A DNA stretch of 64,000 nt, from assembly GCA_965153355.1 (NCBI GenBank), contig OZ231127.1, positions 76,260,001 to 76,324,000 of the forward strand, in the 5' to 3' direction. A program made the translations under genes and the position numbers. Positions 1-14,217 of this stretch are shown one piece after another; within the stretch, counting starts at the first letter, position 1; each line of letters begins with the position of its first letter. The notes under the pieces were generated by a model. That model was not told the DNA's origin, did no database searches, and saw only the letters and a program-made list of their open reading frames with translations. This DNA comes from Flaccisagitta enflata (taxonomy: Eukaryota; Chaetognatha; Sagittoidea; Aphragmophora).

Positions 1-1232
<1,232 letters not shown>

Positions 1233-1306
1233 TTTGACGGAATTCCGTAGGTTAACAAATGATTTTTTCTTGTAAATGTTTGACGATTAAAAAACACGAG
1301 CATCTT

Positions 1307-1477
<171 letters not shown>

Positions 1478-1528
1478 CGCGGTAAGGATTCGAATCTGGA
1501 AGCGAGATTGCAAAAAGAAGCAGAAATC

Positions 1529-2159
<631 letters not shown>

Positions 2160-2290
2160 ACAAACTACTAACCTTCCAGATCTGGCTACTAAATGGGGTA
2201 CCCTAGCTACTAGATTACGCATCTGGAATCTAGCTACTTTTTTAGCTACTTTTAGGATGAAGATTTAGCTACTTTTAGCTACTAATGAGA
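2160..2290. repeat. TAGCTAC-rich repeat, possible old transposon end
   Basis: TAGCTAC or GGCTAC occurs about seven times in 130 bp. The stretch begins near CCTTCCAGAT (2173-2182). The reverse complement of 7690-7757 begins with the same ten bases and also carries TAGCTA words, so the two may be eroded inverted ends of one large element that received later insertions. Confidence 0.4.
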
Positions 2291-2767
2291 GCAGGTTGCA
2301 CAACATAAAATTTTTTGGTTTATTGGCTAGTATTTAGGTTATTCAAAGTCTGAAAGAGCTAAAATATGATTTAAGAGCTAATTCAAGGCCTAAGAGTATA
2401 AGTTTAAAGCTTAATAAAGCTTATTGGTTTGAAATACCTTGTTTAGGTGGAAAAGACCACAATTAGAGTTAAGAAGGGTTACATCAAGAGCAAGGTTAAA
2501 CTAAGTCCTGAATTGGTAGCCTTTCTGCAAATAAGAGCATATTTCAAACCAAAAACAAATTATTGTTAGACTGATATTGAGCAAAATATAAAGCCTGACA
2601 GAGCTGATTTAGGAATAAGGTTCTATGATATTTTGATTCAAGATGTTGCTATTTCAAAGACACCATGGACAGGTGAATATAGGAATATTCACCCTTGTAT
2701 TTTGAATATATTGGCTCTATACTGCTGCTATCCAAATTACAAATATAGTTTAACTTTTCAATGGATG
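2291..2767. other. AT-rich sequence, no gene seen
   Basis: No open frame over 60 codons and no repeat I recognise. It lies between the TAGCTAC repeat and the left 23-bp inverted repeat. Confidence 0.4.
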
Positions 2768-3559
2768 TCTAGGAAATAAACATACGGACACCTAACCATC
2801 ATTATAGCAGCCAAACTGCAACAACCAACTAAAAAATGAAAGAAGATCAACAAACTATGACATAATATCTTCCATTCAAGACCAAGTGGAGGTTAGTAGC
2901 TCAAACCGTTTTAATTTGACAGCGTTTGGAAGAGAAACTGTCATTTATTTTTAGGTTTTCAGTTCAAATCTTCAAAGGACAACCTATGAAATGTGCAACA
3001 AAAAGTATCTTACAAAAAACTTTGAAGAAAAATGTTTTTCAAAATCAACTGAGAATCTAAAAGTAAACAAAACATTCAAAAGTTACTTATTCCTGTATAG
3101 TATATGCTTCCACTCATATACTCACCTATCCAATTTTAGGTACGACCTAATTTTAGTGGTTAATGAATATCAAAACCTTTGGATAAGTAATTTTTATGCA
3201 GAAAACAAGACTTTTGTCTTGATATTAAACAAATATTTTTTCAAGTATGCTATTGGGTTAGGGGATAAAAGTTAGCGCTGACTTCTGGCATTGACTGGGA
3301 TAATCAATTCAGCAAGAGTTACATCTAATTGAAAAAAAGGAACTATGGGTGTCCGACATCCTAGTGGCTACCCTTCCTCTCAATTAAACAAAAGGGGTGG
3401 GACTTTGAACAATTTATACTAAATGTTTGTTAAAGGGAAATCTTAGTGATTGGAGGAAAGGGAATTCATCTTCAAAGAAGATATATCATGGGATGATAGG
3501 TCACCATGAAGGGTAAAATTTACTTTCCCATATTTAGAAAAAAATCCAAGAATTAGAAT

Positions 3560-3700
3560 ATTTTACTATATCCAGTTTTTGGTCATCAGTTGGAGACCTG
3601 CACCCTAAAGTGAGTTTCGGTCCTTTAACTCCAATACTCAGGTGCAGGCGGACCCACCAAAAGGTGCCTTCGCTGGATAAAGATAAATACTCAAATATTT
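3560..3700 (-). ncRNA. Hammerhead-ribozyme-like fold in the retroelement 3' region (candidate)
   Basis: On the minus strand the 8-base arms CCTGCACC and GGTGCAGG enclose about 36 nt. Inside are CTGAGTA, an imperfect helix and then GAAAC, an order like stem I, core, stem II and GAAA of a hammerhead. Penelope-like elements are known to carry such ribozymes. The core differs from the expected CTGATGA, although an exact CTGATGA does occur about 15 nt past the arm. It could be a decayed ribozyme or only a hairpin. Confidence 0.25.
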
Positions 3701-3874
3701 TGAAGTTAGAATTAAGATTTATAATTTTTTAGGGTGACAGTGAAGATTTTTATTTAGGGCTTGCTATTGATATAGTAATAGACATCAAAAGACAATCAAA
3801 AGTCCAGAGAATAATGAGGAGAAGCCAATTGACCCACTCACCCATTAAGACTTGTGATAATCAATTAAGGCTCA

Positions 3875-5662
3875 TTACGGTAATATATCTTTGATAAAAA
3901 TGTTGGTATCATTAATATCATATTTCAGTACAATATTGTTCCTATCTTTAAAAAAACGCAAACTAAGCCTTTTTAAATCTGCAAGTTTGTAACCCTGACC
4001 CAGCAGTCTCTCAGTTAAGTTTTTGCACTTAACCTTGAAATTCTGATAGCTAGAATTAATTCTTGCAAATCTAATCATTTGACTATAGAATACTCCTAAT
4101 GCTGACTTTTTAGGTATACAGCTATCCATAAAAGGGAAGTTTACAATTTTGAAATTAAAATCATCCCTCTTATCATATATGGAAAAATCTAATAACCCAT
4201 TTTCAGATTTAATCCTCAGGTCCAGATAAGAAACCTCCTTTGAATTAACAGATTCTGGCTTGATTTCTAACTCTCTTGGATATATTTTATATATGTGCTC
4301 TCTGAAGTCTGGGAAATTACCTACAAAAAGGTCATCTATGTATCTAGAGCACAAATTAAATTTTCTGGCCAGAACGATATTTTGCTTTGAAGTTTTCTCT
4401 ACATAGTCTGCCTCATAGCTATATAATAAAAGGTTTGCTATGTCCTGACCTGAGTCCAACCCAATAGGAATTCCTATTACCTGTTTGTAAATCTTTCTTC
4501 CAAATTTAACATAAATGTTATCTAATATGAATTCTAGAATTTCTTGCATATCTGTTACCCGGAAAGAGCAGCAATTTTTTCCTGCAGTTGTACTGAAATA
4601 TGCCCTTTGCATGTTCACATTTATAAATTGTTTATTTTCTCTGCTATAGACTTTTTGGAAAATCTTAGCAAAATTTGTAATAATTTCTGGATGCGGAAGC
4701 GCTGTATATAAAGTAGAAAAATCATATGTTTCCATATGTTGCATATCTTTACTTTTGATTTTATCCATGAATTCCAAGGAATTCTCTATTATCCAAAAAT
4801 AATTCAAATCTGCTCTTTGAGACACTGTTAATGAATAATTTTTCATATGATTTAAAATGACCTTCAGAGCTTTTGAAAAATATTTAGATAATAGTTTGAT
4901 ACTGCAAGATTTTGATCCTGCTATAAATCTACTGCCTATTGGGTTTTTATGCATTTTAGGAATCCAGTAAATAAGAGGGATATCTTTCATTTCATTAGGA
5001 ACTTTTATGTTTTTTGACTTGGAAAAATTTATGATAATGTTATGAATGGTATCCACATCTTTATTTTCTGGTTCATAGGTTAACTGTCCTGGTCTACTCA
5101 ATTCATCTTTAATCTTAGAAACATAATGTGACTTACATGTAAAGAGAATATTATTCTGTGCCTTATCAGTAACAGTTATGACATAAGATTCCTTTAATCT
5201 ATCCAATTCTCTCTTTACATCTCCTTCAATTCTAAGATTCCAACTTCTCAATTTATGTTTACCAGACTCTATTTTCCTATCTATAAGTTCAACTACTTTA
5301 TTTTTCCATGAATCTAAGCAACTTTCATTGACATTATTATCTTCTGACATTTTTCTCTCTTTTGTTATCCATTTATCAATATAAGCATCCAGAAATGTTG
5401 TTATGATATTTCTATCCTCTTTCCAATTTATCCTTTGAGGTAACCTATACTTAGGTCCTTTCTTTATCAAATTTTTCAATGTTTCATTTTTTATTATGTC
5501 TAGGTTACCGGTTATGACATGACCATGATTTGGATCTTTAAATGGAGAATTATTGCAACTACAAATTAATCTATTATTCTCAAAATGGTCAATCCCTTCT
5601 TCTGATAAAGTCTCTCTATAGTTAAAAAGTTTACCTGCAATACTTTTATTAAATCTAACCAT
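3875..5662 (-). CDS. Penelope-like element reverse transcriptase, intact 595-aa frame
   Basis: The protein is a reverse transcriptase that would copy the element's RNA into DNA at a target site. Visible motifs in order are YWIPKMHK (residues 232-239), an Arg/Ala-Gly-Ser segment around 245-250, motif A TYDFSTLYT (312-320, catalytic Asp314), motif B GIPIGLDSGQDIANLLL (397-413), the catalytic YIDD box (441-444) and YLDLRI (479-484). This arrangement matches Penelope-like proteins of many invertebrates rather than LINE or LTR reverse transcriptases. I see no GIY-YIG endonuclease motif after the polymerase, so it resembles endonuclease-lacking members. There are no internal stops, which suggests recent activity. 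The start ATG lies inside an inverted repeat shared with 6105-6252. The family assignment rests on motif recall. Confidence 0.85.
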   Translation of the reverse strand: MVRFNKSIAGKLFNYRETLSEEGIDHFENNRLICSCNNSPFKDPNHGHVITGNLDIIKNETLKNLIKKGPKYRLPQRINWKEDRNIITTFLDAYIDKWITKERKMSEDNNVNESCLDSWKNKVVELIDRKIESGKHKLRSWNLRIEGDVKRELDRLKESYVITVTDKAQNNILFTCKSHYVSKIKDELSRPGQLTYEPENKDVDTIHNIIINFSKSKNIKVPNEMKDIPLIYWIPKMHKNPIGSRFIAGSKSCSIKLLSKYFSKALKVILNHMKNYSLTVSQRADLNYFWIIENSLEFMDKIKSKDMQHMETYDFSTLYTALPHPEIITNFAKIFQKVYSRENKQFINVNMQRAYFSTTAGKNCCSFRVTDMQEILEFILDNIYVKFGRKIYKQVIGIPIGLDSGQDIANLLLYSYEADYVEKTSKQNIVLARKFNLCSRYIDDLFVGNFPDFREHIYKIYPRELEIKPESVNSKEVSYLDLRIKSENGLLDFSIYDKRDDFNFKIVNFPFMDSCIPKKSALGVFYSQMIRFARINSSYQNFKVKCKNLTERLLGQGYKLADLKRLSLRFFKDRNNIVLKYDINDTNIFIKDILP

Positions 5663-6255
5663 AAGTGCAATAAAACTGGCCGATTTTTGAAAGGTCTGTA
5701 AAGGATCAAAAATTCATCTGAACATAGCAAAATTCATGACACCTTGAAAGCCCTTCAAAAGATCTTTCATTTGAAACTTTTGTGGGACCACTAACTCAAT
5801 GAATATGCAAATGAGAGTAAGATTAGTAAAACCGCTTAATTTTGAAACTGCCCATGGTGTCTTTACAAAGTTCCATAAAAAATCACAGAAGACGTTGCCC
5901 AATATTGATAAAAATTGAACTGATATTGGGGCAAATACAGGTCAACTAGCCCCTAAAATTTCATCGAAATCGATTAAGATCTTCTATCATTTTTACTCAT
6001 CTAAAACATTTCAGAAAATCCGAGTGACAAATTCAGCCCTTTTTTCATGAGGTGGCAATTTAGTTGTTAGCCCTTAATCTGTCATATTTTCTAAAAGAAT
6101 TGAGAAAAAATTTGCTGCATGGACTCAAATGAAAGATAATTTTGATATGTTTCTACAAGGCATGAATTTTAGGATGGTCCCAAGAATCTTTTGACCAAAA
6201 CCTGTGCTCAAAGCTGTTGAAAAATCGGCCATTTTTATTGCACTCATGGTTATAT
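5656..6255. repeat. Inverted repeat at the retroelement 5' end
   Basis: The left arm, about 5656-5790, and the reverse complement of about 6105-6252 share several blocks: AACCAT.AGTGCAATAAAA, TGGCCGATTTTT, AAAATTCATG and ATCTTTCATTTGA. The arms are roughly 120-145 bp and imperfect. Similarity on the left stops just inside the start codon of the reverse transcriptase, so the right arm looks like an inverted copy of the element's 5' leader without its coding part. Confidence 0.6.
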
Positions 6256-6668
6256 CCAATGACTGGTGGTTCTTTATCATTGAAATAAATGTTGAAAGAG
6301 CTCTCAAATCTAAAATCATTGAGCTTGGCCTCGTTGGGTCACATTTTTTACAAATTTTTTGACTGTTGAAAAAAATTGAAGGCTGCAGTTAAACAAATTG
6401 CTTTCAAGTTATTTAATATCAATACAAAACCAAATCGAATAAATCATTTTTTTATGCTTGTTGATAAATCAAGAATACACTTATTTAGGCTGAAAAATCA
6501 TAAACCAATCCCATAGAAACTCAAAACAGAAGCAGTTCATAGATCAAAATACCAGAAAATGACTAGAAAATTATTCATTTGAAAATAGATTTCACTCAGT
6601 AAGTGATAAGACTGACATTTCTCCAGCTGTCCGTATGTTTATTTCCTAGATAGTACAGGTTTTGGTTG

Positions 6669-7279
6669 TTAACACCCCTTCCATAATTAGGCGAACTGGG
6701 ATGAAAAGGCGCTTTATAAGGGTTGATAAATACATGAATTATCAACTCAAACAATTTAAAACATTAACATCGGTAAATTTCATCAACATAATGCAAAACA
6801 AAACTAAAAAATATAAACGGCTATCTCCTTATGAGCTGAATTATGCAAATTAGTGAAAAGTCACATTAAGGCCATCTCTGGCCATGATCTCAATATGTCA
6901 CCTTCTTTTCCTGGGCTTTTGTCAGTTTATGCGGCTTCCCCTGCCCCTCCCTCTGTGCAACTGTCTCTTCTGTATCAACTGACCTCATTACACGATATAT
7001 GGCGGATTTTTTGCATCCCATCTTCTCAAAATGCTGGAAGGTATACATCTCCCCCTTTGAAACATTTTTCCTGTAGAAATTGGCAATAATTTGACACCCC
7101 ATTTTCGGTAAAAGACCCTCCATCTCCCTTTACATGCAGAAAAGTCCCCTCAATCACCTTACCGCGTCAAAATACTACGTCTTAGCTATCTCTGTATCAA
7201 ATTTCATCACTCTGTGTGCATTTTTACTATCCATTTGGATCCTTTTTTCCAGTTCGCTTAATTATGGAAGGGGTGTTAA
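6669..7279 (-). mobile_element. Internally deleted mariner-like element
   Basis: Terminal inverted repeats begin TTAACACCCCTTCCATAATT at 6669, and the right end (7240-7279) matches over about 31 bp with one mismatch. The ends are flanked by TTAA/TA. Total length is 611 bp, about half of a full Tc1/mariner element. Inside, on the minus strand, only the start of a transposase remains, so the copy is non-autonomous. Confidence 0.75.
6890..7123 (-). pseudogene. Truncated mariner-like transposase, DNA-binding part only
   Basis: The 77-codon frame carries a helix-turn-helix-like stretch: IIANFYRKNVSKG, FQHFEKMGCKKSAIYRVM and then GQGKPHKLT. In Tc1/mariner transposases a helix-turn-helix followed by a Gly-Arg-Pro-Arg-like linker (here GQGKPHK) forms the DNA-binding region. 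The DDE/D catalytic domain is absent. The frame ends after LTKAQEKKV and only about 220 bp remain before the left terminal repeat. I infer an internal deletion product that could be mobilised only by a complete relative elsewhere. Confidence 0.65.
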
Positions 7280-7320
7280 AAGAGGATTTCTATGATTATC
7301 GATTGACAAAGTAGAGACAA

Positions 7321-7457
7321 AACAAAGCCGGATACACGACACAAGAGTTGCACGGCTGGGCAGGGGTAGTAATGCAAAAACTCCTTGCAATTCAGGATTG
7401 TGATGGATGGACCAACCAACCTACTGACCTACCAACCCACACAGCAAGGTGTAGTCA
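7321..7457 (-). mobile_element. Family 1 miniature element, diverged copy
   Basis: Starts AAAGCCGGATACACG and contains GGCTGGGCAGGGG, a degenerate GACC/AACC tract and a GGTGTAGTC end. This is the minus orientation of the family described at 27861. Confidence 0.6.
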
Positions 7458-8383
7458 ATAAAAATAAACAGGGATCAAAATTACATATCCACTAGCACTT
7501 GGATTAAGAAGCTGGATATTATGGTGCCAACCATTTGATAAACAGAGGAACAGACTAACCATACTTGTTACTCAGATTTAGACAAAGGTCAAAAGTATTT
7601 TTTTACCTTAACGATTGAAAGAATAATGGTCCAAAACAAAAGAAATAATGTTTTTATCATCAATTCTAAATTATTTTCCCCATCTAGACTAAACAATAAG
7701 TCTAGCTACTAATTTGGAATGTTCGAACAATTTTTTAGCTACCATCTGGAAGGCTGGAGCACTCCATCTGGAATTTTGAGCCAAGGCCAGGTTGGCATCA
7801 GAGCTGCAGACGGACCATGGACTCCGCGGCTTTCTTAAGAAGTGTACTGGGCTATGTCAACAAGCCACAATTGAAGTTTTGTTATCAAAGTCGTTTCCAA
7901 TCGAAGTCAATGTCTCCTTATGAGCAAAGCCAGCAACTGTTTTTTTGGTTTTTTTTCAAAATTTCTTTTGCAATCAAATTCCGATTGTGACCATACAGAC
8001 GACGCTTATCGTTGCTAGGAACGTAAGGAAAGACGCCCATTGTAATGCTAGACGCCCATTGCAATGTGAAACGATGAGACGCCGCGCGCCACCTTGGTGA
8101 CGAAGATCGGCGTCATCTTGGCAAATCTCTGCCGACGCCCAGATGCCAGAAGACAATCCACCTCCCCGGAATAGAGAGAGAGAGAGAAAAAGAGGCGGAG
8201 ACTTGGCAGAATTTGTCTTCTTCAAGATGCCTAAAATAAATCAATGGCTCGCCTGATCAACGCGCTTTTCTAGACGAACGTAAAGAAGTCAACTTCCTGG
8301 AATTTTTTTCTCGCGGTTTTACGATTTTGGAATTTCTGCATTGGTAATCTTATGCAGATTTCTTCACCTGGTTCGTAAGAAAA
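7458..8383. other. Unique region, possible right end of an old element
   Basis: No supportable gene. TAGCTAC words and CATCTGGAAGG near 7690-7757 mirror 2173-2250. A short (GA)n lies at 8175-8190. An 83-codon minus frame at 7974-8225 has no recognisable domain. Confidence 0.4.
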
Positions 8384-8816
<433 letters not shown>

Positions 8817-8910
8817 TACGATGAAGAAAATCGGAAGACAAGACAAGAAAAGCAGGAAAAAAGTGGAAATCGGAGAAAACTAATTTGTCAATTGCGTCGG
8901 AAGATGGCGC

Positions 8911-8951
8911 AAAAGACGGCGGCGGAAGACGGCGGCGGCGGCGGCGGAGAT
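8911..8951. repeat. (CGG)n-like short tract
   Basis: About 40 bp of GGC/CGG triplets interrupted by GAAGA. Confidence 0.8.
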
Positions 8952-9018
8952 GTGAGCATTCTGCTTAGCCTGTCTCTTTTTCCTTCGCGCTTGACATACT
9001 CGGGATGCGCTAGGAGGA

Positions 9019-9405
<387 letters not shown>

Positions 9406-9473
9406 AAAGTCATGGAGAAGCAGGTATGCAATTGGAAAGATGGATGAAACGGCATGAAAAGAGAAATATGGAA

Positions 9474-9604
9474 TAGATGAATGAATGAATGAATGAATGA
9501 ATGAATGAATGAATGAATGAATGAATGAATGAATGAATAAATGAATGAATGAATGAATGAATGAATGAATGAATGAATGAATGCAGGAATGAATGAATGA
9601 ATGA
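9474..9604. repeat. (GAAT)n microsatellite
   Basis: About 130 bp of GAAT with one GCAG break. The same motif occurs at 16950-17010. Confidence 0.95.
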
Positions 9605-10032
9605 AAATGTGAATGAACAAAATTGCATGAAGAAAAGAAAAATAGAAAGAACAAATACACATACAAAATAATGGATGATGCTGCAAAAACTGTGCAAACG
9701 AGAAGAAAAATAAATCTAAAACAAGAAAAAAACGAGGTGAGATAAACAATTGTAACATGCATGAAATATGGAGTGTTGGAAAAATGGTTTCAACAAAAAT
9801 CCGCTGACGATGCTCTTTTTTTTTTTCTCGCTTTTCCACGTGACAAGGACAGATGGTTTCAATGTAGCAAAAACAGATTTTTAAAGCGGGAAATGCCAAG
9901 ACAAATGTTTATAACGGAAGAAGAGACAAAACCAAGGAGAGATTTAGCTCATGGAAATGTGCGATGGCAGCAACACAAAATGTGATGTGGTCAGTACTTG
10001 TGCCCGATGATTCATGTAAAAAGACCGTGACC
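9605..10032. other. Unique A-rich region, no gene seen
   Basis: Purine-rich sequence without a convincing frame. A 74-codon frame at 9761-9985 has no recognisable feature. Confidence 0.4.
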
Positions 10033-10200
10033 GACCAAATAGCAATGAAACAAATGGACAGATGGACCAACTAGCAATGAAGCAAATGGACAGACTGACC
10101 AACTAACACTGAGGCAAATGGACACTCGGACCAACTAGCAATGAAGCAAATGGACAGATGGACCAATTAGCAATGAAGCAAACGGACAGAGGGATCAAAC
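10033..10200. repeat. 32-bp minisatellite, about 5 copies
   Basis: The unit reads GACCAACTAGCAATGAAGCA followed by AATGGACAGATG. Copies differ by 1-5 bases. Confidence 0.9.
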
Positions 10201-10518
10201 AAAGTTGATTGAAAATATGAGTAAAAGTGATGAAATGAGAAAGTGAGGACATCAAAAAATGAACATGATTTGCAAGAATAGTGGCAAATTAACTGTAATG
10301 ATAATTTTTGATATCAAAAGAATACTTTTTGGGGTAATGAACAAACGAAGAGACAAAAAAAAAAAAAGAAAAAAAAACATTGATGAAGACAAGTACAGAT
10401 GAATGTTAACTGAGATACAACAAGACAAAAACAAATGAATCCAACCTGGAAGAAAAGAACAACAAGAAAAGTTGAGACGTAGAAGACGGGAAACCGATGG
10501 TAGTAATTAGCGCCGCAT

Positions 10519-10604
10519 CACCATGAGATGAAAATGCTCACAATTTACCATTGGTGGTGATTAGCGTTATTTCACCATGAGATGAAAATGCTCACAATTT
10601 ACCA
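10519..10604. repeat. Direct duplication, 54-bp period
   Basis: A 32-bp block starting CACCATGAGATGAAAATGCT is present at 10519-10550 and again at 10573-10604. Confidence 0.9.
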
Positions 10605-10665
10605 ATTGCTGACAGTTGGTGGATAAACTGAGGTTTGAAAAGGATACTCTACTTACCAAGCCCAG

Positions 10666-10716
10666 ACGGACAGACGGACAGACCGACCGACCGACCGACC
10701 GACCGACCGACCGACA
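10666..10716. repeat. (GACC)n / GACGGACA tract
   Basis: Eight or more GACC units preceded by GACGGACA, the kind of microsatellite carried by family 1 elements, but I do not see the family ends here. Confidence 0.85.
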
Positions 10717-11142
10717 GAAAGACGCATCTAAAAAAAAATCGTGCTGAGAAGGCATAGCAGAACCCTGACATTTTCTCTTCATGCCACTGTTGTCACTTTC
10801 TCGCCTTTACAGACAACAACAGAAAACCTCTGGAACAAAGTCTCAATTAAATTGCATTCACATCTCTATAACAAAAGAGTTCCGCCTAAGGTGGTAAAAA
10901 TTCACAGCATCGATGCTTTACAATACATCAGAGCGGTGGTTTATACAGTTACTAGACTGTCTCAATTTTGTAAAATTCTAATCTAGAGTGTGAAGGTTAG
11001 GAGAAAAAATCATCGACAATCCGTTTCCAGAGGCGTTCAAGCGCAAAAAAGAAAGTGGAAAAGATTCATGGGGAATTAGAAAAAAAAAAGAAAGAGAGAA
11101 AGAATGGGAGAAGAATGCACGTTCTAATATGCATTTTCCAGT

Positions 11143-11146
<4 letters not shown>
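10717..11146. other. Unique region, no gene seen
   Basis: An 81-codon plus frame (10741-10986) has no recognisable domain and no homologue I can name. Confidence 0.35.

Positions 11147-11195
<49 letters not shown>
11147..11195. repeat. (GA)n microsatellite
   Basis: About 48 bp of GA. Confidence 0.95.
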
Positions 11196-11196
<1 letters not shown>

Positions 11197-11279
11197 AGGT
11201 GCGCAAATGTCGATGCCAGATATCGGGAGGATTAGAAGATGCGTTGCACCCGAGCGAGATCGCGCATGATAAGAGAAAT

Positions 11280-11625
11280 GCCAGGTGCTCGTGACACTAG
11301 TGGTGCTCGTGACCCTAGAGGTACTCGTGGCCTATGGGGTTGGTGGACAGTGTATTAGTGACTAGGAGGGGCCTTGCGGTGTATGTGCTCCTGACTCTAG
11401 AGGTGCTCGTATGTACCTTCTGGGGTTGGTGGGCAGTGCGTTTTGTGACTAGGAAGGGGCTTGCGGTATATGTGCTCCTGACTCTAGAGGTGCTCCTACT
11501 TTCGAGGGTTGGTGGGCAGTGCGTTTTGTGACAAGGAAGGGGCTTGCGGTATATGAGCTCGTGACTCTTGGGGTGCTCGTGTCCCGAGGGTTGGTGGGTA
11601 GTGCATTTTGTGACCCCTGGGAAGG
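11280..11625. repeat. About 84-bp minisatellite, roughly 3.5 copies
   Basis: GGTTGGTGGGCAGTGCGTTT and GGGGCTTGCGGTATATG recur near 11338, 11423, 11508 and 11590, separated by GTGCTC/CTCGTGACTCT blocks. Confidence 0.85.
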
Positions 11626-13265
11626 CTTTCTATGAATGTACTTATTTCGAATACTTGTGAATCTAGAAAAAAAGGCGGGGAATGAAAAAATGAAATCCAT
11701 GGGTCAGATAGAAGTGGAATGTTAAAGCTTTAAGGCTGATTTGCATATTGCAGTGTACTCATTGTCATGGTTACCCGGGTCAAAATAAAATAAAAACGGC
11801 AAATTGAAAATGCAGCTATATAAGAATTTGACAATTTTTTTAGGCAGGAGAAAAAAAGGATCAAATAACAGAGAATATGATCGATCATAAAAGCTTTGAA
11901 AGTATCAAAGGTGTCAAAGCTAATAGATTGATCAATATTTATAGAAACAAACAAAATCTTGTCAACTTGGAATCAAACCATCTCAACTCCTCTGTTTAAG
12001 CTTAGCTTGAAGAAGAGGGGTCTCCCCTTGCAGGTGAGCTCAGCCGGCGGTCCATTACGAGATCACAACTATGGGTTCGGCAAGACACCCACCCACGGAT
12101 CAAAGCTCGTGACGATTTCTACTCGTGTAGGGGCGTAACAATTCATGTTTGGAAATGACATGGTAGTCCCTCGTTTGAAGGAACGGGCAAGAGAAGCGCA
12201 TTTATAACGGGACAGGGATATTTCATGCACATGACGCGGAATGGTAATTCCATGCGTAGGTCGGTATATGGTCATTCTAAGCGCATGTAAAATGACAACG
12301 CATGACAATTTTGACATGACCAGGAATCATGACAGGTTTGGCAACTCAACACATCTATACCGAGCCGTGACAAATCGGTAGTCATATCAGTTGTCATTGC
12401 AGCGCAGTTATCTCGTTTTCGCCCTTTTTTGTTCAGAAAACGGTGGCAATTTGGGCTATCAATAGAATGGAAGTCGATTTGCACCTGAGCAATTTTTAGA
12501 TTATCAAACATAATAGAGAATAGAAATAGACTTGACGCTTAAGCGCAACATGTTTGTTCATTCCAATGAATGCCAACAGACGTAAACACAGCCGACGATA
12601 TAGAACGTGACTTTATTCACAACCATACGAAAAAAACCTATTATAGCTATGTATTGCACAAAATGATAGCGCGGACTCACCCAAACGAATAACAATGACG
12701 ATAATGGTATATATGAGCCTATGAGTTGGGTATTAATGATAACAATTGATGCTGCATAGAAAGAATTACCGCGATTTTGTGCCATTTTTCGGTGCTACAA
12801 TTAAACACCTCGATGAAAAGGGAATAAACAGGATTCTGCAAAAAAAGAGTGCATCCAGAATATACACGAACAAAGAAATGACGACTATTGCTTCATCAAT
12901 AACAATCTGTCTTTTTTTTTTTTCAGAAAAGTAATTCCTCGTCCATCAAACCAAAGACTCTTAAATTCTCTTTATGATGACATGAAAATAAGATAAATGT
13001 AATTCTTTATCTTAAAAATCTTCGTATTTATATGTAAATGAATGAGAAAACGTAGTCGCAGAATTGTTGGGAACTCATCCTGGACATCTTCTTTTGAAAA
13101 CCGAGCATCTACAATTCTACATGTACATGAGTTGTGCGTTTGTATTTCCGCGTCTGTTTGTTGTCAAAAGGAATGATTGGTGCTCCGAATCTGGCGCTCA
13201 TGACGAAATACTATCTCAATGCTCTTAGTCAATTTTTGATCACTTGCCTTAAAGATGCTACCACT
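11626..13265. other. Unique 1.6-kb region, no gene seen
   Basis: Short frames of 60-82 codons occur on both strands, but none has a recognisable motif. There is no obvious tandem repeat. It is one of the longer non-repetitive stretches and could hold an intron or regulatory DNA. Confidence 0.35.
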
Positions 13266-13845
13266 TTAAGAGCACTTCATTTACTGTCGGCGTCCACCTC
13301 CACTGTCCCACTCCAACTGCCGGTTCCCACCTTAACTATGCCATCAACTGTCAGCTTCCTCCACCATCATGTCGACTGTTAGCTCCCACCTCCACTTTAC
13401 CACCATCATTTTAGATGTTGGCCCTCACTTTCTCTGCGCCGCCGACTCTCGGCTCCCGCCACCATCATTTTGACTGTCGGCCCTAACCTCCTCTGCATTG
13501 CGAACTCTTGGCTCTTACCACCATCATGTGGCAGACTGTCGCCTCCCACCTCCTCTTAACCAACTACCATCGGCTACTACCACCATCATGTCAACTGTCT
13601 GCCCTCACCTCGTCTGCTCCATCGTCTCTCGGCTCACCATCATGCGGCAGACTGTTGGCTCCCAACTGCACTGTACCGTCAACCATCTGCCACTTTGACC
13701 ATCATGTCGACTATTGGCCCTCACCTCCTCTGCACTGCCGATTTGGCTCCCATCACCATTATGCGGCTGAATGTCAGCTCCCACCTCCACTGTGCCGTCA
13801 ACTGTCGGCTACTTCCACCATCGAGCGGCCGACTTTTATCCCATC
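13266..13845. repeat. Degenerate CACC/ATCATG-rich tandem repeat
   Basis: Phrases such as CACCATCATG, TCGGCTCCCACCTCC, CTCACCTCCTCTGC and GCCGTCAACTGTCGGCT recur six or more times at irregular spacing. The long plus-strand frames across it look repeat-driven. Confidence 0.75.
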
Positions 13846-13977
13846 TTCATTAATTTCTTGAAGAAGCAAAAAATCACCTCCTACAAAGGAAATTCTTCAT
13901 CTGCAATTAATTCCTCGTCTATCTCGTCTTTCACGTCCTTTTACGTATACACACTGTCTGAAGACAACGGGGAAAGA

Positions 13978-14047
<70 letters not shown>
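13978..14047. repeat. (GA)n microsatellite
   Basis: About 70 bp of GA joined to the following CA tract. Confidence 0.96.

Positions 14048-14217
<170 letters not shown>

Larger units (their letters stand above)
2768..6650 (-). mobile_element. Penelope-like retroelement inside a 23-bp inverted repeat
   Basis: The 23 bases at 2768-2790 (TCTAGGAAATAAACATACGG plus ACA) are exactly the reverse complement of 6628-6650. They enclose 3.9 kb holding an intact reverse transcriptase on the minus strand. The inverted repeat may be the end of the retroelement itself, or of a DNA transposon that the retroelement entered. No target duplication is obvious outside. The segment 2791-3874 (3' of the gene) has no other open frame apart from a weak 94-codon one. 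Confidence 0.65.
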
